This document shows positions 16,252 to 24,908 of a stretch of 64,000 nt of DNA, one piece after another (within the stretch, counting starts at the first letter, position 1; every line of letters begins with the position of its first letter). The translations under genes were made by a program, and so were the position numbers. The DNA comes from Gammaproteobacteria bacterium. GTDB taxonomy: Bacteria; Pseudomonadota; Gammaproteobacteria; Pseudomonadales; Azotimanducaceae. The DNA is taken from assembly GCA_009846005.1 (NCBI GenBank), contig VXYL01000059.1, positions 1 through 64,000 of the forward strand, given 5' to 3'. The notes beneath the pieces were generated by a model, which saw only the letters and a list, made by a program, of their open reading frames with translations, was not told the origin of the DNA and did no database searches.

Positions 16252-17162
16252 ATGGGGCTTCAGAACGTTTGCGATAGTTTGGTAGAGGAGACGGACGGTC
16301 TTCTTGCCTGCGTTGTCGTGGATCTCGACACGGGTTGACGCTGGCGACTTCATGCCGTGAGGGTACGGAGTCTGCGGCGGTCGGCGCCGCCACGCGCCGT
16401 CTGGGCGGCCTTTTTCGCAGCAAGTCGCTGACGTTGCCCAATCCGAAGCACGCAGGGGGTCTGGTCAGAGAGGCCCAGGTGACGTTTGAAAACACCTACC
16501 ACTTCATGGCCACCATCCCGGGGTGGAGCAGTGCGCTCTTGGTGTTCGTGACCGACAAGGCGGTCAGCATCGGATTGGGGTGGATGGCTGTTCACCAGGC
16601 TTATGATCGTGTGCTGCAAGCCCGTCCCGGCGCGGCTGCGCCCGAAACGGAACCAGAACCGCGGACACCGCCCCCTGCGGCACGACAGGACCCGCCGCCG
16701 TCGGCAGCACGGCCCGATCCCCAGCGCGGCGTAGGTCCCGCAGCGACCTCTCGTATCGGTGACCACCCGCCGCGCCCGGCGATGCCCGCCGCGCAGACCC
16801 CGTGGCGTCACGCGCCGCCGCCTGCACCAAGGCGCGACGCGCCCCCGCCCGTTACAAAGCCCCCACCGCTCCCGGTTGACTCTCCCGACAGCGCTCCTCC
16901 CGCGGTCGGCAGGGGCGGCCCGCGGAAATCGACGGAGTCGGTTCCGGCATCCGGCAGTGCTGAACCGCCGACGCTGGCCACACCCGAAGCCCGCGAGCAG
17001 CGAACGGGACGGCAAGCGCCGAAAGTGCGTCCCAGCGCGCCGTCGCCGATTTCGGCGGCGGGCAAGAAACCGGCACCGCCGCCCGTTGAGGAGGACGCCA
17101 AGACGGAAGTCGGCAGGATGGGTGCGCGGCCGGTGTTCGGGTCGAAGTCGCGGCGTTCCTAG
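16252..17162 (+). pseudogene. Roadblock/LC7-like protein with proline-rich tail, frame broken by one base
   Basis: Reading from ATG 16252 (GGGGAGG about 6 bases upstream) gives MGLQNVCDSLVEETDG...VVDLDTG and then TGA at 16336. Shifting back one base at that point gives LTLATSCREG and continues through FENTYHFMATIPGW, LLVFVTDKAV and GLGWMAVHQAYDRVL to the TAG at 17160. The joined product aligns end to end with the protein at 1-401: VDLTTGLPV corresponds to VDLDTG|LTL, and the VTDK and GLGWM blocks follow. A base is therefore missing at about 16335, through mutation or a sequencing error. No slippery heptamer is seen, so programmed frameshifting is unlikely. After the roadblock-like domain (about 115 residues) comes a tail of about 190 residues rich in proline, alanine and arginine. 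The tail probably binds partners; its function is unknown. Confidence 0.6.
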
Positions 17163-17327
17163 GTGCGTGCACCTGTAGTCCGTGGAGGCGCCGATGGCCG
17201 GATTGGATCCGGGAAACCGCTCGGATTCCGTGGGGCAAGGTTTCGGCACGGACGGTACCCGTCTACGTCCGGTTCTCGTTCCGGGTAGACGCTCGAATAA
17301 CATAGAACTGCTTGGAGTTAGCTCGCG

Positions 17328-18617
17328 ATGAACAAAACACTTGCCGCCACGTGTGCGCTGCTTGCGGCGTTCGCCGTGCCTGCCTGGGGGCAGGAGGCGC
17401 CGCCCGCGCTCGACAGCGGCACGACGGCTTGGATGCTGACTGCGGCTGTTCTCGGTCTGATGATGACCGTGCCCGGCATCGCCATGTTCTATGGCGGAAT
17501 GGTGCGCCGCAAGAACATGCTCTCGATCTCGGGGCAGTGTTTCGGGATTTGCTGTCTGGTGTCGGTGCTTTGGATCCTCGTGGGGTACAGCCTGGCGTTC
17601 TCGGGCGACAACGAATACATCGGCGACCTCGGCATGCTGTTCCTCGCCAATCTCGATCTCGATTCCCTACGCGGCTCGTTCCCGGAGTCGCTGTACGTGG
17701 TCTTCCAACTCGGGTTCGGTGTCGTCGCCGCCGCGTTGATCACGGGTGCCGTGGCGGACCGGATGAAATTCTCGGCACTGCTGTTCTTCATCGGGCTTTG
17801 GTCCATTGTCGTGTACGCGCCCGTTGTGCACTGGATATGGGGCGGCGGCTTCCTGAAGGAGCAGGGGGTACTCGACTACGCGGGTGGGACGATCGTCCAC
17901 ATCAATGCGGGGGTGGCCGGACTGGTGGCCTGCCTCGTCGTTGGCAAACGAACCGGGTACGGCGCCGAGAACATGGCGCCCCACAATCCGTTGTTCAGCG
18001 TCATCGGCGTTTCGCTGCTCTGGATCGGCTGGTTCGGGTTCAGCGCGGGTTCGTCGCTGACGGCGGGCGGCAATGCGGCGTACGCGATGCTTGTCACCCA
18101 GACCTCTGCCGCGGCCGGGGCGTTGACCTGGATGTTCTACGAGTGGGCGGTGCTAAAGAAGCCGAGCGTTCTGGGGCTCGTGTCCGGGGCCGTCGCCGGT
18201 CTGGTGGCGATCACGCCCGCGGCCGGCTACGTGTCGCCGGTAGGCGCCCTGGCCATCGGTGTCGTCGCTGGTTTCACATGCTGCTGGGCGTGTGCGTGGT
18301 TGAAGTACAGCCTCGGCTACGACGACGCCTTGGACGTGTTTGGGATCCACGGTATCGGCGGTTTGCTGGGCGCGGTCTTGACAGGCGTGTTCGCACTGGA
18401 GGAAATCGGCAACGCCGCCGGTGCCGTCGATGGCAACTTCTGGCAGATCTGGGTGCAGTTCGAGGGCGTCTTGGCGGTGAGCGGCTGGAGTGCGCTCGGC
18501 ACGGTGGGCATTCTCTATTTGCTTAAGCGATTCATCGGCCTGCGGGTATCGGTGGAGGAAGAGGCCGAGGGTCTGGACTACAGTCAGCACGGGGAAGCGA
18601 TCGGAGCCGATATGTAA
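17328..18617 (+). CDS. amtB: Ammonium transporter AmtB
   Basis: About 429 residues from ATG 17328, with GGAG 10-12 bases upstream. The N-terminal signal-like segment (TLAATCALLAAFAVPAWG) is followed by 11 membrane spans. Hallmarks are MTVPGIAMFYGGMVRRKNML near the start, DYAGGTIVHINAGVAGL with the first pore histidine and the external aspartate, and DVFGIHGIGGLLGAVLTGVF with the second pore histidine. The protein conducts ammonium/ammonia across the inner membrane as a trimer. In most proteobacteria glnK is its operon partner; no glnK lies next to it here, and the gene stands alone between the roadblock gene and the second pseudokinase. No sigma54-type promoter could be confirmed upstream. 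Confidence 0.95.
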   Translation: MNKTLAATCALLAAFAVPAWGQEAPPALDSGTTAWMLTAAVLGLMMTVPGIAMFYGGMVRRKNMLSISGQCFGICCLVSVLWILVGYSLAFSGDNEYIGDLGMLFLANLDLDSLRGSFPESLYVVFQLGFGVVAAALITGAVADRMKFSALLFFIGLWSIVVYAPVVHWIWGGGFLKEQGVLDYAGGTIVHINAGVAGLVACLVVGKRTGYGAENMAPHNPLFSVIGVSLLWIGWFGFSAGSSLTAGGNAAYAMLVTQTSAAAGALTWMFYEWAVLKKPSVLGLVSGAVAGLVAITPAAGYVSPVGALAIGVVAGFTCCWACAWLKYSLGYDDALDVFGIHGIGGLLGAVLTGVFALEEIGNAAGAVDGNFWQIWVQFEGVLAVSGWSALGTVGILYLLKRFIGLRVSVEEEAEGLDYSQHGEAIGADM

Positions 18618-18800
18618 GGGACGGGGCGTGTCCCGTCTCGACACCTGCCGGCGTGATCGTACCGGGCGGCGACGATGCGGTACTCGTCGGACGGCCACCG
18701 GGGCCGAGGGGCGACTCCAAGGCCCGATGGGCGACGACGAGGTCCGACGGGCGACCACGAGGGTCGCCGCTACGGGTCGTCGCCAGCGTAGAGACCCACG

Positions 18801-21566
18801 ATGACGGATGATCTGCAGACACTAACGGCGGGACACCGACTCGGCGACTATGAGGTTCGCCGGGTGCTCGGTTCGGGAACGTTCGGCAACGTCTACCTTT
18901 GCCTCGACCAGAACGGCGCCACAGTTGCCGTACGCGAATACATGCCGCACGGCCTCGCCGTGCGCAGCGACGACCTGCAGGTGCGAGCGGTGTCGCCCGC
19001 CGCCGAGGCGGCGTTCCGCGCCGGTCTCGAGCGCTTCGTCGGACGCGCCCGACGGATGATGTCCGTCGAGCACCCCAACGTGGTGCGCATCCTTGGCGTG
19101 CTCGAGGCCAACGGCACCGCGGGCGTTGCGATGGACTACGTGGAGGGGCGTCCACTCGCCGTCCTGTTGCCTCCGGGCGGCACGCTTTCCAGTGCTGAAC
19201 TGGCGAGTCGTATTCGACCGGTGGCGGAGGGACTGGCGGCGATGCACGGGGCCGGGACCGCCCATGGAAGTCTCGGTCTCGGCAGCATTTTCGTCCGCGA
19301 AGACGGCTCTTCCGTGTTGCTGGGCCTGGCTGTATCGGCGCAGGACGAGTTCGGTGCGGTGCGCATGCCCGGCTATGCACCGATCGAACATTACTCGGCC
19401 CGGGCCGACCTGGTCAGTTCTCGCGCCGATGCCTACTCCCTGGCTGCCGTGCTGTACCGCTGCGTAACCGGCGTCGTTCCGCCGGAAGCGCCGATCCGTG
19501 CCGAACGGGATACGCTGGTGCCCGCTGTCCGTGCGGCCAAAGGCAGGCGCGCCTACAGCCCAGAGCTTCTCGAGGCCATCGACGCGGCGCTCACGCTGGA
19601 TCCTGCGAACCGTCCGGATGGTGTCCAGGCGCTGCTGGATGCGCTCGTGGATGTGCCACCCGACAGAAACAGGGGATCGCGACGGAGCGGTCCCGCGCCC
19701 GAGGCCGCGGCGCGACACGGGCGACGGCGACGGTACAAGGTCGCGTTGACGACTGCAGCCGTCGGGCTGGTCGGAATCGTCGCGAGCATCTTCGTCCTAC
19801 AACGAGGCGATTGGGACACCGTCGACGAACGTGAGAACCAGCCGATCGTGTCCACACCTTCGGAGTCCGGCGCGGCGCCTCGGACCGCGCAGGGTAGAGA
19901 ACCGCCTGACGCGTCAGCGTCGGAAACCGTGCCTGAGGAGGACGGCCCGGCGCTCGTGGATGCGCCTGCGCCGACACCCGTTGCGCCTGTCGAAGTGCCG
20001 CCGCCTCGGACTGCATCGCTGGTCGTGGTCACCCAACCGCCTGGTGCGGAGGTGCTGCTCGACGACGAGCCGGTGGGCGTGACGCCGTTCGAAGTCGACG
20101 ATCTCGCGGCGCGTGTTTACGCTCTCGCGTTGCGGCATCCCCACTACGACACCGTCGAGACCGAACTGGATTTGTCGGCGACCGAGTCCACACGTTTCGA
20201 AAGGGAGCTGGACCGGGCGACGGGTGCACTGCTCGTGACCACGACGCCGCCGGGCGCATGGATCGAATGGGACGGGGAGCGACTGGCCGACGGTTCCCCC
20301 GCAACGCTTGCCGACCTGCCAGCCGGGCCAATCACCTTGACGCTCGGGGCACCTCGCCACGTTGCCGCCGAACTGACCGCAGTGGTTCCGAAGAACGACA
20401 CCGCATCGGTGGCGTTCAGCCTCGAGCCCGCTTTGGGTACGCTGACGCTTCTCCTGTCGCCCGCCGATGCAGACGTCGCGCTGCTGGACGCGGAAACCGA
20501 CTACCGTCCGGGCGTGCGGCTAGCCGAGGGCCCCCATCGGGTCTCGGTGTCCAGAACCGGATGGCGGACCGTCGAGCGGACGGTGGACGTGGCAGGCGAC
20601 ACCCGCCACGAGATCAGTCTTGAGGCGCAGTGGCATCCTTTGACGGTGACCACCAACCCGGCGGGCGCATCGGTGGCTTTGGTCGACGGGGACGTCGCCT
20701 ATTCGCCGGGTGTGTTGCTGCCGCCGGGCGAATACCGGCTCGAGGCGAGCCTGCTCGGATACGCGGCGTGGCAGGGGACGGTTCGCCACAGCGCGTCGCC
20801 CACCATGTACGCAGTATCCTTGGAGTTCGTGTCGGCCGAGTACGCCGACCCGTTGCGTTCCGGCGGCAACGGTCCCGAGATGACTGTCATTCCGGCAGGT
20901 AGCTTCCGCATGGGTTGCCTGTCCGCGAACGCCTGCGCCGAATCCGAGCAACCGGTGCGCAGCGTGACCATCGCCTCGCCTTTCTCGATGTCCAAGCACG
21001 AGGTCACTTTCGAGCATTTCGACCGCTATGTTCGGGCGACTGGCCGCGAACGACCGGACGACACCGGCTGGGGTCGGGGCCGCCGCCCGGTTATCAACGT
21101 CTCCTGGCAGGACGCGAATGACTATGCGTCCTGGCTGTCGGCCGAAACGGGTAGACGCTACCGGCTGCCGACGGAGGCGGAGTGGGAGTACGCCGCCCGC
21201 GCAGGCACCGAGACCGCCTACGCGTGGGGCGAGACGCTTGAGCCCGGCGACGCGAACTGCACCGGGTGCGGACGCCGTAGCTTGGATCGCACGGTCGCGA
21301 CGGGGTCGTTCCGCGCCAACGCTTGGGGGCTCCACGACATGCACGGCAATGTTTGGGAGTGGGTCGAGGACTGCTGGAACGAGAGCTACGGCGATGCGCC
21401 GGCCGACGGCAGCGCGTGGGTGCGAGGCGACTGCGGGCGTCGCCCGCTACGCGGCGGGTCTTGGTTCAATTCGTCCGCGTTCGCACGGTCCGCGGCGCGC
21501 TTGAGCGGCAACGCCACGGTTCGCGGGAACATCGCCGGATTCCGGGTGGTTGTACGCGACGAGTGA
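18801..21566 (+). CDS. Membrane pseudokinase with four PEGA repeats and SUMF1/FGE-like domain
   Basis: About 921 residues from ATG 18801. Residues 15-285 are kinase-like. The glycine loop is intact (LGSGTFGNVY), but VAIK is VAVR (Lys to Arg, about residue 45), HRD is HGS (about 155) and DFG is LGL (about 175), so phosphotransfer is not expected. GYAPIEHYS and the SRADAYSLAAVLYRC helix keep the fold. A membrane helix lies at about 314-334. About four PEGA-type repeats (TQPPGAEVLLDDEPVG, TTPPGAWIEWDGE, SPADADVALLDAE, TNPAGASVALVDGD) span roughly 390-680. The C-terminal SUMF1/FGE-like domain has MTVIPAGSFRMGC, HEVTFEHFDRYV, YRLPTEAEWEYAARAG, LHDMHGNVWEWVEDC and RPLRGGSW. The two active-site cysteines that follow GGS in true formylglycine-generating enzymes are absent. 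The domain may bind peptide or wall ligand instead. It is convergent with the hybrid kinase gene. Confidence 0.8.
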   Translation: MTDDLQTLTAGHRLGDYEVRRVLGSGTFGNVYLCLDQNGATVAVREYMPHGLAVRSDDLQVRAVSPAAEAAFRAGLERFVGRARRMMSVEHPNVVRILGVLEANGTAGVAMDYVEGRPLAVLLPPGGTLSSAELASRIRPVAEGLAAMHGAGTAHGSLGLGSIFVREDGSSVLLGLAVSAQDEFGAVRMPGYAPIEHYSARADLVSSRADAYSLAAVLYRCVTGVVPPEAPIRAERDTLVPAVRAAKGRRAYSPELLEAIDAALTLDPANRPDGVQALLDALVDVPPDRNRGSRRSGPAPEAAARHGRRRRYKVALTTAAVGLVGIVASIFVLQRGDWDTVDERENQPIVSTPSESGAAPRTAQGREPPDASASETVPEEDGPALVDAPAPTPVAPVEVPPPRTASLVVVTQPPGAEVLLDDEPVGVTPFEVDDLAARVYALALRHPHYDTVETELDLSATESTRFERELDRATGALLVTTTPPGAWIEWDGERLADGSPATLADLPAGPITLTLGAPRHVAAELTAVVPKNDTASVAFSLEPALGTLTLLLSPADADVALLDAETDYRPGVRLAEGPHRVSVSRTGWRTVERTVDVAGDTRHEISLEAQWHPLTVTTNPAGASVALVDGDVAYSPGVLLPPGEYRLEASLLGYAAWQGTVRHSASPTMYAVSLEFVSAEYADPLRSGGNGPEMTVIPAGSFRMGCLSANACAESEQPVRSVTIASPFSMSKHEVTFEHFDRYVRATGRERPDDTGWGRGRRPVINVSWQDANDYASWLSAETGRRYRLPTEAEWEYAARAGTETAYAWGETLEPGDANCTGCGRRSLDRTVATGSFRANAWGLHDMHGNVWEWVEDCWNESYGDAPADGSAWVRGDCGRRPLRGGSWFNSSAFARSAARLSGNATVRGNIAGFRVVVRDE

Positions 21567-21611
21567 CCGCCGAGGCGCACGCGGCGTGGCTCAAAGTCGC
21601 CACGGACGCCC

Positions 21612-23967
21612 TCAGGTGTCGCCGGGCTTCGGCATGCGGTATCCGACGCCACGCTCGTTGAAGATATAGCCGGGGTTCGCGGCGTCGTCGCCGAGCTTCG
21701 CCCGGACCTGCTTGACGAACGCTCGCACGCGGCCGGGGTCGCTGCCCGGTTCGCGAGTGCCCCACGCCTGGCGCAGCAATGCCTCGGCGGTCACCACGCG
21801 GCCTGCGTTGACGGAGAGAATGCGCAGCAGGTCGTACTCGGTGGGCGTGAACGGCACCGCGCGACCCGCGACGGTGACCGTGCGCTGGCGGTAGTCGATG
21901 GCGAGTTCGCCGAGTACGAACGGCGCCGGACCCGCGCTGCGGCGAAGTTGCGCCCCGACCCGTGCGATGAGTTCGGTCGGCGAGAATGGCTTGACGATGT
22001 AGTCGGCGGCGCCGGCATCGAAGGCGCGGGCGATGGTCTCGTCTCGGTCGTAGCCGGAGATGAAGATGACCGGGACGTCGGACAGTTCGGGGACCGTTTG
22101 CAGGATCTCGATGCCGTCCGCGCCGGGCAGCACGAGGTCGAGAAGCACGAGCTGTGGCCGTTCGCCGCGGACGAGGTCGGCGATCTCGTCGGGCTCTGCG
22201 GTCGTCAACGGTGCGTAGCCCGCTTGGGCGAGGGCGTTGCGCACGAGGCGCAGCGTATTCGGGTCGTCGTCGACTATCAGGACGCGGGGTTGGTCGGGCG
22301 CTGCGCCAGCCTCGTGCGCCGCCTTGGGCTTGTGCGAAGCGTGCACGGCCCGCCCTGTCTCGGCGACGGGCAGCGTGAACGTAAACCGCGCGCCGTGCCC
22401 GAGTCCTGCGCTTTCGGCGCGGATGCGCCCGCCGTGCGCCTCGATCAAGCCTTTGCAGATGGCGAGCCCGAGCCCCGTGGAGCGGGACGCGGTGCCCTCG
22501 CCGCTGAGCGCGACGTGCTTGCGGAACAGGCGTCGCAGGGTCTCTGGTGCCAGGCCGCGACCTTGGTCAACGACCGACACGGCGACGTGAACGCCATCGC
22601 GGGCAGCTTCGACGCGGATTGGCGACGACCCCGACGAGTGCCGGGCGGCGTTGGAGAGCAGATTGTTCAGCACCTGCGCCACACGCTCGCGGTCAGCCAT
22701 TACCTGCGGGAGGTCCGGCGGCAGGTCGATGCCGACCGGATGCCGGGCGCCGCCGCTGGCGAAGGTGCTCCTGGCCTGGTCGACGAGCGTCGCGACGTCG
22801 GTGGGCGCCGGATCGACGGAAAGCGTGCCGGCTTCGATGCGACCGGCGTCCAGCAGGTTGCCGATCAGCTCCCGCATGTGGTCCGCCTGGGTGTCGACGA
22901 TGCGCAGGAACTGCAGGAGCTCTGCGCGCGGCAGCGGCGGCGTGGCGCTGAGGGCGGTCGCCGCGGAGCCTTTTATGGAAGTGAGCGGCGCGCGCAGTTC
23001 GTGGCTGACCATGGCCAGGAACTCGGAGCGCAGCCGCTCCAGCTCTTCGAGCGGACCGAGATCCTGGAGCGTGACCACCACCGAGAGGACAGCCCCGTCC
23101 TCGGCGCGAATCGGGGTCACGTTGATGAGCGTGCGAACGCTGCGACCGTCCGGCATCGACAGTTCGACCTCCTCGGCGCGCAGGGTGGTGGCGTCGCCGA
23201 GCGCGCGGGCGAGCCGCACCCCGTCCAGCGTCACCTCGGCGCCGTCGGCGAAGCGGCAGGTCAATACCTCGAGTACGGCCTCCGGCGGCGCATCCGGTTC
23301 GAGCAGTTCCGCTACGATGCGGCGCGCTTCACGGTTGAACGAGGCCGGTCGGCCGCTGCGGGCGTCGAACTCCACCACGCCCACAGGCGAGGTCTCGACC
23401 AAGGCCTCCACCCGCGCCCGCGCGCGCCGCTCGGCACGGTGGGTGCGGGCGTTGGCGATCGCCGTAGCGGCCTGGGACGCGAACAGCCCCAGAAGCGCTT
23501 CGTCGGCGTCGGTAAACGGGGCGCCGGCCGGCTTCTCGGCGAGGAAGAAGCTACCGACGTTGACGCCGCGGTGGAGCATCGGCGTGCCTTGGAACGTTCG
23601 AGACAGCGCCGGCGTCGGCGCAAGCCCCAAGCTGCGCGTATAGGCTCCCAGATCGTCCACGCGCAGCGTCGCCGTCAGCGAGCGCAGGTGCTCGAACAGG
23701 TAGGTGCCCGCGGTCCGGCCAAATGGCGAGTTCCGCCGCCTCCTCGGGCGTGAAGCCGGACTCCACGAAGCCGTCCGGCGTGCCTGCCTCGTCGACGGTG
23801 GCGATCATGCCGAGGCGGGCGCCGGTCAGGTCGCGGGCGCCGTCGACGGCTGCGCGCAGCACGGTATCGGGGTCGAGGCTCGCGCCGATGCGTAGGATGG
23901 CCGAGCACAGTGCGGCGATGCGTTCCCCCGGTGCCCCGGCATCGGGGCGGGCGTCGTGACCGTTCAT
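21612..23967 (-). CDS. GAF-histidine kinase-receiver-winged helix fusion, frame broken near 23712
   Basis: The gene starts at ATG 23967, preceded by AGGAAG. Domains in order are an N-terminal GAF (SAILRIGASLDPDTVLRAAV through FFLAEKPAGAPFT), a PAS-like segment (ALVETSPVGVVEFD), HisKA (EFLAMVSHELRAPLTSIKG, phospho-His), and HATPase (VLNNLLSNAARH, VVDQGRGLAPE, TGLGLAICKGLIEAHGG). These are followed by a receiver domain (VLIVDDDPN, phospho-Asp in LLDLVLPG, VKPF lysine) and an OmpR/PhoB-type winged helix (PFTPTEYDLLRIL, RAFVKQVRAKLG, YIFNERGVGYRMP). It would sense a signal and bind DNA in one polypeptide. The GAF domain is interrupted: one extra base near 23712 moves the frame from LAIWPD to GTYLFEHLRSLTATL. 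The part from about 23660 to 21612 is intact. Cognate targets are unknown; the divergent TetR gene is the nearest neighbour upstream. Confidence 0.75.
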
Positions 23968-24096
23968 CGGCGCTTCCTGTGCATGCGGCTGGGTTCGAAC
24001 TCGGCGACCGAATCAAGCTCCGTGCAGCAATGTTAGCGCGACAGGATCCAAAACGCACGTAAAACGAACGAAAACGATCATGAAGCGCACACACAG

Positions 24097-24114
24097 TACA
24101 CATACTATTGTGTA
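24097..24114. promoter_or_regulatory. Inverted repeat overlapping a -10-like box, likely TetR operator
   Basis: TACACA (24097-24102), TACTAT, TGTGTA (24109-24114). The 6-base centre resembles a -10 box (TACTAT against TATAAT), so bound protein would block transcription of the TetR gene, whose probable start is 40 bases downstream. Autorepression is inferred. Confidence 0.45.
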
Positions 24115-24152
24115 ACGTGCAGCCTGAGTTGGCTTACCGTGCGTGGCTAGTG

Positions 24153-24761
24153 ATGAACTCCACCGTGGCAACTAGGAGTGAACGCAGATCCCGGACGAGG
24201 ACGCTGATCATAAAGGCGGCGTTGCGTCAGTTCGCTGCGTGTGGTTTTGCCGGGGCTTCGGCCAAAACGATCGCGGCTGAAGCGGGCGTTGCACACGGAA
24301 CGGTGTTCTGGCACTTCGACAGCAAATCGCGGTTGTACGAAGAGGTCATCCGGCATGTCGGCCAGCACGTTGCGGCGGCGATGCGCGAACAGACGCCCCG
24401 CACGACCTCCCTTGCCGGGGTTCTGAAGGCATGGTTGGATTTCCTGCACGAAGATCCGGACGTACCGGGCCTCCTGACAGGGCTAGGGGGCGACGCCAAG
24501 GATCCCGCGCTGAACGGCCACCCCGAGCGACTGTTGAATGAAACTCTGGTCGACTCGTGGCATGCCACGTTGACTAGCCTAGAAAGCGCGGGCTGGATGC
24601 CGCCTTTGGACAAACACGCGCTCGCGCAGTCGATCGTTGCGACCAGCTACGGAGCGCTCGTCATTGGTCGCGGCACCACATTGGGCGACGTCTTCGGCCC
24701 GCTCACGCACATCGATTCGTCGAACGGTTTCGCGCCAGCCGAGGACGCCGCGCGCGACTAG
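24153..24761 (+). CDS. TetR-family transcriptional regulator
   Basis: About 202 residues from ATG 24153; an upstream TTG at 24108 would sit in the presumed promoter. The N-terminal 50 residues are a TetR helix-turn-helix: RTLIIKAALRQFAACGF, SAKTIAAEAGVAHGTVFWHF, DSKSRLYEEVI. This is close to the family pattern of hydrophobic spacing and TxxIAxxAGVxxGTxYxHF. The C-terminal 130 residues are the variable ligand-binding and dimerisation part (LKAWLDFLHEDPDVPGLL), with no effector assignable. It is divergent from the hybrid kinase gene and convergent with the ParB-like gene. Control of itself through the site at 24097-24114 is likely; other targets are unknown. Confidence 0.85.
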   Translation: MNSTVATRSERRSRTRTLIIKAALRQFAACGFAGASAKTIAAEAGVAHGTVFWHFDSKSRLYEEVIRHVGQHVAAAMREQTPRTTSLAGVLKAWLDFLHEDPDVPGLLTGLGGDAKDPALNGHPERLLNETLVDSWHATLTSLESAGWMPPLDKHALAQSIVATSYGALVIGRGTTLGDVFGPLTHIDSSNGFAPAEDAARD

Positions 24762-24908
24762 TGCTGCGTCCCTAGGGTATGGGGTTGTCCCGTCCCGCGC
24801 CGACCGACGGAGGCCGATTCGGGGCGCTACGGAACTGTCTAGGCGTCATCACGACGAAAAACGCCGATGCCCCCAGACTAGCAGCCGTTTCTCAGAGCTG
24901 TGGCAGGG

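Noticed and set aside
16320-16345. Programmed -1 frameshift in the roadblock gene
   Set aside because: No slippery heptamer or clear downstream stem-loop; a missing base is the simpler explanation.
20868-21566. True formylglycine-generating enzyme activity
   Set aside because: The two active-site cysteines after the GGSW motif are absent, and no sulfatase gene is nearby.
21948-23753. 601-residue plus-strand frame opposite the hybrid kinase
   Set aside because: Antisense shadow of a gene with clear kinase and receiver motifs.
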